DNA from: Rhodocyclaceae bacterium
GTDB taxonomy: Bacteria > Pseudomonadota > Gammaproteobacteria > Burkholderiales > Rhodocyclaceae
Assembly: GCA_013821865.1 (NCBI GenBank)
Contig: PNJM01000169.1
Location: 1-6,030 of the forward strand
Reading direction: 5' to 3'
Length of the DNA: 6,030 nucleotides
Shown: positions 1-6,030 of the stretch, piece by piece
Numbering within the stretch: position 1 is the first letter of the stretch
Layout of the letters: each line of letters opens with the position of its first letter
Notes under the pieces: model-generated
What the model was told of the DNA's origin: nothing
The model's input: the letters and a program-made list of their open reading frames with translations, nothing else
Databases searched by the model: none
Made by a program: the position numbers and the translations under genes

Positions 1-210
1 GTCAATAGTCAGTCCCGCCAGCATGGCGATCTGGCCGACATGATCTGGCCGGTGGCCGACATCATCGCCAACCTGTCCGGCTACGTGACGCTGCAGCCGG
101 GCGACCTGATCTACACCGGCACCCCGGCGGGCGTGGGAAAAGTGGAGCGGGGGGATCGGCTGGAAGGCGCCGTCGAGGGAGTAGGCGCGCTTTCCGTGAC
201 GATCGTATGA
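1..210 (+). CDS. Fumarylacetoacetate hydrolase family protein, C-terminal end (5' truncated by window)
   Basis: Only the last 69 residues are in the window, read in frame 1 and ending at TGA 208-210. The segment has the FAH-fold signature: a Q-x(5)-DMIW-like stretch at residues 7-16 and the strongly conserved GDLIYTGTPAGVG at residues 34-46, followed by a GD turn and a short beta-rich tail. The family hydrolyses C-C bonds of acylpyruvates or decarboxylates oxo-acids, using a divalent metal, in the cytoplasm. The form of the C-terminus suits the fumarylpyruvate hydrolase / acylpyruvase-like subgroup of aromatic catabolism, but substrate cannot be told from this end alone. The metal-binding ExE motif would lie upstream of the window. 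The kinase gene starts only 7 bases downstream, so the two may be co-transcribed, although the GC-rich repeat that follows could weaken read-through. Confidence 0.9.
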   Translation, partial: VNSQSRQHGDLADMIWPVADIIANLSGYVTLQPGDLIYTGTPAGVGKVERGDRLEGAVEGVGALSVTIV

Positions 211-217
211 TTCGCTC

Positions 218-2363
218 ATGTGCTTCCTAGATGAACGGCCCCCACGCTCACTTCGTTCGCTGCCCCCCGCGGGGGCGCTTAGTGCCCTTCGGGCGGCCGA
301 GCGGGCACTAGACCGCTTCCGGGGCCTGTCGTCCAAGATCTACATCGCCTTTCTGGTTACGGCGGTGGTGCCGGTCCTCGTAGCCGGCCTGGTCGGCATC
401 TATTTCTCGCTCGACGCGCTGCGCAAGGAAACGCTGCATCACCTTGAACAGGAGGTCACCAGCCGCGCGGAAGGGATGGCGCGTTTCTTCGATCAGCTTG
501 CCAGTGAACTGCTCTATCTGGCGAGCTCCACGCTGCTGCACGACGTCGCCAACAGCATGGCGGTGGGCCGGCAGGCGCTGCCGCCGGACGAGCGCCAGCG
601 CCTGGAGCGGGACTACGCCGCCTTCGCCCGCGCCTACCCTTACATCTACCAGGTGCGTTTTCTCAGCGCCGACGGACAGGAGGTCGTGCGCATCGACCGG
701 CGCGACGGCCGGCTCTACACCGTCCCCGAGCGCGAACTGCAGGACAAGTCCGACCGCTACTATGTGCATGAGGGACTGGAGCACGAGTCCGGCCAGGTGT
801 ATGTCTCGCCGCTCGACCTCAATATCGAACGCGGCCAGGTGGAAAAGCCCGAGCGGCCGGTGATCCGCTTCGCTACCCCGATCGTCGACCGCAAGGGCGT
901 CAAGCGCGGGCTGCTGGTCATCAACCTGCACGCCGCCTTTATGCTCGGACAGATCCAGGAAATGGCGGGCGGGCGCGGCGGGGTGGCCTATCTCTTCGAC
1001 CGCTCCGGCTTCTATCTGTCGCGCTCGGCCGATGCCGCCGAGCCCGAATCCTTCCACATGCAGTCCGTCGAGGCGCTGACCTCGCTCATGCCGCGCCGGC
1101 TGCTCACCCGCATCATCAACCGGGAGAAGGGCACCGAGCAGTTGGGCGATTTCATCATCGCCCACGCGCCGATCGGCATCGGCCAGACGCTCGCCGACCG
1201 CAGCGACAGTTCGATGGACTGGGCCATCGCATTATCCTTCCCGCGCAAGCGCCTGTTCGAAGCGGTGTTCAACCTCTATTTGCTCTATGGGGTGCTGGCG
1301 CTGACACTGGTGGGCACCGCGATCGCCGGCTTCCTGCTGTCGCGCCATCTGCTGCGCCCGCTCGAACAGCTCAGTGCGGAGACCGGGGAAATCAGCAAGG
1401 GCAATTTCGCGCATCGCGTCGAGATCCGCGGCGAGGACGAGATCGCCGACCTGGGCCGGCGCTTCAACGCCATGGCGGCGCGGCTGGAGCAGACCTACCG
1501 CGCACTGGAGGACCGCAAGGGCGAACTGGAGAAGGAGGTGCAGATCCGCACCGCCGCCCTGGAAAAGGAGCAGCAGGAACGGCGCGAACTCGACCGGCAG
1601 ATGTTCCAGGTGGAGAAGATGACGACGATGGGCGAGATCGCCATGGGGCTGGCCCACGAGATCGGCAATCCGCTCGCCGGCATGAAGGCCGTGGCGCAGA
1701 TGCTGCTGGAGGAGGAACTGCCCGCGCGCCGGCGCGAATACCTGGAGCGCATCCTCCACGAGGTGAATCGCCTGTCCGAATTCCTGCGCACCTTCCACGG
1801 CTTTGCCGCGCCGCAGGAGTTTCATCCCGCCGCCTGCCGCCTGGAGCAGATCCTCGAAGACGTGATGCTGTGGACGCGCAAGGAAGCAAAATCGCGTGGC
1901 GTGACGATCGATTTCTCGCCTTGCAGCGCCGACGTGCCCGCGTTGTGGGCGGACCCGAACCGGCTCAAGCAGGTGCTGCTCAACCTCGTCATCAACGCCA
2001 TCCACGCCATGCCCGAGGGTGGGCGCATCGAGATCGGCATGTGCGCCGGCCTCGGCCATCCCGAGGACCTCGACGGCACGGTGCCGCGGATGCGCTTCTG
2101 CGTGCGGGATAGCGGCGTCGGCATTCCGCCCGAGGTGCTGCCCAAGGTGTTCGATCCTTTCTACACCACGCGGGCGGACGGCTCGGGGCTTGGCCTGGCC
2201 GTGGTGAAGAAGATCGCCCTGCAGCACGGCGCCGACATCCAGGTCGAATCGAAGCCAGGGCATGGAACCTGCTTCGAACTGATCTGGCCCATTGCACCGG
2301 GCGAGGACATCGAAAGCCTGCGCGGGTCGGCTCGCGCGGGGACATGCAGGGAACTTTCGCAAA

Positions 2364-2371
<8 letters not shown>
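218..2371 (+). CDS. Membrane sensor histidine kinase, Cache sensor-HAMP-HisKA-HATPase (NtrB/AtoS/ZraS-like)
   Basis: A 717-residue kinase. Domains in order: cytoplasmic N-tail 1-40, membrane helix about 41-64, periplasmic sensor about 65-349, second helix about 350-375, HAMP about 373-425 (LLRPLEQLS, then GEDEIADLGRRFNAMA), charged coiled coil 425-465, HisKA with the H-box AHEIGNPL (phospho-acceptor His480), and the HATPase_c domain with N-box Asn593, G1 box DSGVGIP (Asp631) and G2 box GSGLGL (655-660). The sensor reads as a double Cache fold (VRFLSADGQEVVRIDRRDG at 146-164, then YVSPLDLN), a class that usually binds small organic ligands; the ligand is unknown. All catalytic motifs are intact. 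The only ATG before the first membrane helix is at 218; no Shine-Dalgarno is visible before it, and residues 7-31 are encoded by the GC-rich repeat, so the true N-terminus is uncertain (a CTG at 326 is an alternative). It overlaps the response regulator gene by 8 bases, its evident partner. Confidence 0.93.
235..312. repeat. GC-rich structured repeat with two inverted repeats
   Basis: Two dyads sit side by side. The first is the perfect 12-base palindrome CCCCCGCGGGGG at 264-275, preceded by a CGCTCACTTCGTTCGCTG stretch. The second is TAGTGCCC (280-287) paired with GGGCACTA (303-310), an 8-base perfect stem, with an alternative small hairpin GCCC-TTC-GGGC at 284-294. From general familiarity, blocks of this form (CCCCACGCTCACTTCGTTCGCTG followed by C-run/G-run) recur between genes in many betaproteobacterial genomes. 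There is no T-run, so it is not a classical intrinsic terminator, though it may slow or stop transcription after the hydrolase gene. It lies inside the apparent 5' end of the kinase gene, which is unusual. It occurs once in this window. Confidence 0.6.
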
Positions 2372-3746
<1,375 letters not shown>

Positions 3747-3870
3747 GTCGTTCTGGGGGAAAAGTCAGTCTGCGTGGTACGGCGTTAGCAACATCAGGGA
3801 GGTCCGGGGTCGGCCAGATGCTGCTGTACAGGTCGTCAAATACCTGTTGAGTCGAATGACAGGTTACTGA
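3747..3870. other. Unassigned junction stretch between regulator operon and hydrolase remnant
   Basis: No gene, RNA or terminator can be recognised here. On the minus strand the frame of the hydrolase remnant stays open across it and stops only at 3676-3678, inside the response regulator gene on the opposite strand, so the hydrolase has lost its own C-terminus and stop. The minus-strand translation (for example STQQVFDDLYSSIWP) does not resemble the usual end of that hydrolase family and I do not recognise it. Base composition changes here from the very GC-rich regulator operon to the less GC-rich block on the right. This is probably a recombination or deletion junction. Confidence 0.5.
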
Positions 3871-4043
3871 CAACTGGTTGGTACTGGTCAGCGTAACACC
3901 GCCACGCCCCATCCGCCGCAAGGCAATGTCATCGGCTATTTTGGTCGGCGATCCGCCTGCATCGGCAACGACCTGCACCTCGAAACCATCCCGCACAAGA
4001 CTCAGCGCCGGATAGACTGTGCAAACGTCGTTGGTGCCGATCC
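3871..4043 (-). pseudogene. Isochorismatase/YcaC-like cysteine hydrolase, C-terminal remnant
   Basis: In the minus-strand frame starting near 4043 about 57 residues match the late part of isochorismatase-family (YcaC-type) hydrolases: GTNDVCTVYPALSLV, which holds the conserved catalytic Cys, then FEVQVVADAGGSPTKIADD, then ALRRM and GVTLTSTNQL, the usual last strand and helix start. The N-terminal half of the family, with its catalytic Asp and Lys, is missing. There is no start codon or ribosome site for this part, it is out of frame with the pirin fragment it joins, and family similarity stops after NQL. It is therefore a non-functional fragment. In related bacteria such a hydrolase can sit after a pirin gene, which fits its place at the end of the ene-reductase/pirin operon. 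The exact left border (about 3871) and right border (about 4040-4060) are estimates. Confidence 0.72.
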
Positions 4044-4396
4044 ACGGACAGATTGACGAAGATTTGCAGCATATGAACGGTCTTGCCTGAAACAGCGGGA
4101 ACCTCGTCATGCACGACCCTGCGACCGGCCGCCGTCCAGTGGAGACCACCGGGTTGAATGCGGTTGCGATTGCCCAGCGAATCCCGGTTATTGATCCCGG
4201 TTTCCGAATCGAGAAAGAGGTAGGACACCGCAGAGAAGCCGGCATGGGGATGCGGCTGGAAGGTTGCCTCACTCATCCAGGCATGATCGACACCCAGAAA
4301 GGGGTCGATCGGTTCGGCCATCTCGCCACCCCGCAGGGAGTAAGCGCGAAAGCCGCTGCCGATATTCATGCGGTGCAATTGGGCGATATCACTCAT
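4044..4396 (-). pseudogene. Pirin family protein, N-terminal fragment (truncated)
   Basis: Starts at ATG 4396 with GAGG nine bases upstream, and lies 11 bases after the ene-reductase stop, so it is in the same operon. The first about 118 residues are clear pirin: EPIDPFLGVDHAWMSEATF, PHPHAGFSAVSYLF, DSETGINNRDSLG, QPGGLHWTAAGRRVVHDEVP and the strand LQIFVNLS. All four metal ligands of the N-terminal cupin are present (His49, His51, His96, Glu98). After about residue 118 the similarity ends at a junction with the hydrolase remnant in another frame; translation would add about 36 unrelated residues and stop at 3929-3931 (155 residues in total). Intact pirins are bicupins of roughly 230-290 residues, so the second cupin is lost. 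Pirins are non-haem iron proteins; some act as quercetin dioxygenases or as redox-linked regulators. A single-cupin product might be made but is unlikely to be normal. Confidence 0.8.
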
Positions 4397-4407
4397 GACC
4401 GCATTCC

Positions 4408-5478
4408 TCAGTTGGCGCTCATTCCGTTCAACAACGGATAGTCGGTGTAGCCTTGGGCGCCCGGCGAATAGAAGGTGTTCTTGTCCGGGGTGTTGAGCGG
4501 AGCGCTTTGGCGGAACCGTTCGGGCAGATCAGGATTCGCCAGGAAGGCACCACCGAACACCGCCGCGTCGGCTCGACCATCGGCCAGTGCGGCTTCAGCG
4601 CTCTTCTGGTCGAGACCACCACCCATCAGGTAGGCACCATTAAAACGTGGGCGCAACAGGGCGTGGTAATCAACCTTTGTGCCGAACAGCGCGACGTGCA
4701 GGTAAGCCAGATTGAGGCTACGAAGTTGCTCGACAAGGTAGGTGTAGGTTTCCTGGGGATTGGCATCGACGATGTCGTTGAAGTTCATTTCCGGCGAGAT
4801 CTTGATCCCGACCCGGTCACCACCAGCCTCGGCCACCATCGCTGCCAGCACGTCCTGCACGAAGCGGGCGCGATTCGCCACAGAGCCGCCGTATTGATCC
4901 TGGCGCTGGTTGCTGCCGGAAGACAGGAACTGTTCAGGCAGATAGCCGGACGCGGTATGAAGTTCGACACCATCAAAGCCAGCCTCCAGGGCGCGGCGGG
5001 TAGCCATACGGTAGTCATCGATCACCCCGACAATCTCGTTCAGAGTGAGTTCGCGGGGCGTAACAAAGTCCTGCATGCCGCTGCCGGTCCAGGTCTGGCC
5101 GGCTGGCTTGATCGCTGAAGGCGCGACGGGTTGAGCATCATTTGGAAGCAGCGACGGATGCGAGATGCGGCCGCAGTGCATCACTTGCATGAAGATCCGG
5201 CCGCCCTTGGCATGGACGGCCTCAGTCACTTTCTTCCAGGCGGCAACCTGGGCATCGGTCACGATCCCCGGTGTCCGCACATAGCCCTTGCCCATGGCCG
5301 ACGGGAAGACCCCTTCGGTGATGATCAGACCGGCGCTGGCGCGTTGGGCGTAATAAAGACTGACCAGGTCGTCAGGAACACCGGCATCGTCAGCGCGTGA
5401 TCGGGTCATCGGCGCCATGACCAAGCGGTTTGGGAGGGTATGGCTACCGATGCGAACGGAGGTGAAGAGTTGGCTCAT
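4408..5478 (-). CDS. Old yellow enzyme family NAD(P)H-dependent ene-reductase (NemA/alkene reductase-like)
   Basis: A 356-residue FMN TIM-barrel enzyme that reduces activated C=C bonds (enones, maleimides) and often nitro compounds or nitrate esters, in the cytoplasm. Start chosen at ATG 5478, giving MSQLFTSVRIGSHTLPNRLVMAPMTR; TGAGGA lies about eight bases upstream, and the longer reading to 5583 would run through the divergent promoter. Motifs: APMTRSRA (22-29, Thr25 near FMN), QVMHCGRISHP (98-108), VELHTASGYLPEQF (171-184), SNQRQDQYGGS (189-199), ANPDLPERF (314-322) and the typical ending TFYSPGAQGYTDYP. His174 and the proton-donor Tyr179 are present, but the second substrate-binding His/Asn is Ser177; the FMN-phosphate Arg in the usual FGR motif is Gly310, and an Arg in the GVRLSP motif is Lys226. 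These may mark a subfamily rather than decay, since the frame is intact. First gene of a minus-strand operon with pirin, facing a LysR regulator that probably controls it. Confidence 0.93.
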   Translation of the reverse strand: MSQLFTSVRIGSHTLPNRLVMAPMTRSRADDAGVPDDLVSLYYAQRASAGLIITEGVFPSAMGKGYVRTPGIVTDAQVAAWKKVTEAVHAKGGRIFMQVMHCGRISHPSLLPNDAQPVAPSAIKPAGQTWTGSGMQDFVTPRELTLNEIVGVIDDYRMATRRALEAGFDGVELHTASGYLPEQFLSSGSNQRQDQYGGSVANRARFVQDVLAAMVAEAGGDRVGIKISPEMNFNDIVDANPQETYTYLVEQLRSLNLAYLHVALFGTKVDYHALLRPRFNGAYLMGGGLDQKSAEAALADGRADAAVFGGAFLANPDLPERFRQSAPLNTPDKNTFYSPGAQGYTDYPLLNGMSAN

Positions 5479-5588
5479 GGTGTGGTCCTCAGTAGTTGTT
5501 GTTTCGGATGGTGGCATGATCAACCAAAGCTGATGCGGGATAAAGTATGTAAAATCGAAAACATTGATCCACCGATGGAGCAATGTGA
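5479..5588. promoter_or_regulatory. Divergent promoter region between ene-reductase and LysR regulator
   Basis: This 110-base gap separates two divergently read genes and must hold both promoters. It is much richer in A/T than its surroundings. An imperfect dyad at 5554-5568 (ATCGAAAACATTGAT) contains the T-N11-A form typical of LysR-type binding sites, with outer ATC/GAT arms. A ribosome site GGAG at 5577-5580 serves the LysR gene; the reverse complement of 5479-5491 holds TGAGGA for the ene-reductase. No -35/-10 pair is clear enough to call. LysR proteins commonly repress their own gene and activate the divergent one from such a region. Confidence 0.6.
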
Positions 5589-6030
5589 ATGGAGCTCCTG
5601 AACGATATGGCCTTATTCGTGGAGGTCGTTAAAGCGCGAGGCTTCCGCCATGCCGCTGAAGCCGTCGGGATGCCGAATTCCACGGTATCGCGCCGAATCA
5701 GCAGCCTGGAAAAGGCCATTGGGTTGCGCCTGCTCCACCGAACGACACGCAAGATCGAACTGACGGAAGCCGGCCAGATCTATTTCGAGCGGTGCAAACG
5801 CATTGTCGATGAGGCGAGGCTGGCCCATGAACAGCTTGGGGAGTTGCTGGCTCAGCCGAGTGGTGTACTGCGAGCTTCCCTGCCGGTGGATTTTGCGAAT
5901 ATCTATCTGGCGCCACTGATCGTGGAATTCGCTCGCCGCTATCCGGGCATCAGTTTCGACTTTGACCTGACACCGCGTCTGGTTGATCTGGTATCCGAAC
6001 CCTTCGATGTCGCCATTCGTATGGGCAAGC
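5589..6030 (+). CDS. LysR-type transcriptional regulator, N-terminal part (3' truncated by window)
   Basis: The frame from ATG 5589 is open to the window end (147 complete codons). GGAG at 5577-5580 gives normal spacing of eight bases. Residues 1-60 are the LysR winged helix-turn-helix: MALFVEVVKARGFRHAAEAV, then STVSRRISSLEKAIGLRLLHRTTR and the LTEAG turn at 58-62. A linker helix follows (63-90), then the start of the effector-binding domain (GVLRASLPVDF, LAPLIVEFARRYPGI, and FDVAIRMG at 139-146). The style matches the large CrgA-like LysR group, which often controls a neighbouring oxidoreductase. It is divergent from the ene-reductase operon, and its likely role is to sense an electrophile or aromatic effector and control that operon; the effector is unknown. 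The remaining half of the protein is outside the window. Confidence 0.93.
   Translation, partial: MELLNDMALFVEVVKARGFRHAAEAVGMPNSTVSRRISSLEKAIGLRLLHRTTRKIELTEAGQIYFERCKRIVDEARLAHEQLGELLAQPSGVLRASLPVDFANIYLAPLIVEFARRYPGISFDFDLTPRLVDLVSEPFDVAIRMGK

Noticed and set aside
264..310. Rho-independent terminator after the hydrolase gene
   Set aside because: Strong GC dyads are present but there is no T-run after either stem, and the kinase coding frame runs through them.
308..1165. Minus-strand open frame of about 285 codons opposite the kinase sensor region
   Set aside because: Same explanation: the plus strand encodes a clear membrane sensor domain with conserved motifs, and the antisense product shows no family signature.
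3747..3870. Insertion-sequence end or transposase remnant at the block junction
   Set aside because: No recognisable terminal inverted repeat, target duplication or transposase motif was seen, so mobile-element origin remains unsupported.
4453..5118. Plus-strand open frame of about 221 codons opposite the ene-reductase
   Set aside because: The minus strand carries a full-length old yellow enzyme with its motifs and a ribosome site; the plus-strand reading is a shadow.
5479..5583. N-terminal extension of the ene-reductase to an upstream ATG at 5583
   Set aside because: The extra 35 residues are unlike the family, would run through the divergent promoter, and the ATG at 5478 has a good ribosome site and the standard N-terminus.

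Overview
The window is high-GC DNA that looks betaproteobacterial. A Rhodocyclales or Burkholderiales host such as a Thauera/Azoarcus relative fits best, judging from protein style and from a GC-rich intergenic repeat of a kind common in those genomes. This placement is inference; there is no rRNA or other marker gene here.

Positions 1-3746 (+ strand, very GC-rich) hold the 3' end of a fumarylacetoacetate-hydrolase-family gene. A two-gene operon follows, encoding a membrane histidine kinase with a large periplasmic Cache-type sensor and an NtrC-type, sigma54-dependent response regulator. Kinase and regulator overlap by 8 bases, so they are almost certainly translated together as a cognate pair. 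The kinase start lies just before a structured GC-rich repeat, and about 30 residues of its apparent N-terminus are encoded by that repeat.

Positions 3747-6030 look different: visibly less GC-rich, with genes read mostly from the other strand. From right to left there is the 5' part of a LysR-type regulator (+ strand, cut by the window end), a 110-base divergent promoter region, an old-yellow-enzyme (NemA-like) flavin ene-reductase (- strand), a pirin gene that breaks off after its first cupin, and the C-terminal part of an isochorismatase/YcaC-like cysteine hydrolase in another frame. LysR regulator, ene-reductase, pirin and hydrolase look like one stress/electrophile-response cassette whose distal half has been lost by deletion. 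Between the hydrolase remnant and the end of the response regulator lies about 120 bases with no assignable content, probably the junction between the two blocks.

No tRNA, rRNA, CRISPR array or complete mobile element was seen. The most notable points are the pirin/hydrolase deletion scar, the repeat-derived start of the kinase, the GAFTDA variant of the sigma54-contact loop, and the altered active-site and FMN-site residues of the ene-reductase. I did not find convincing evidence of a wholly new system.
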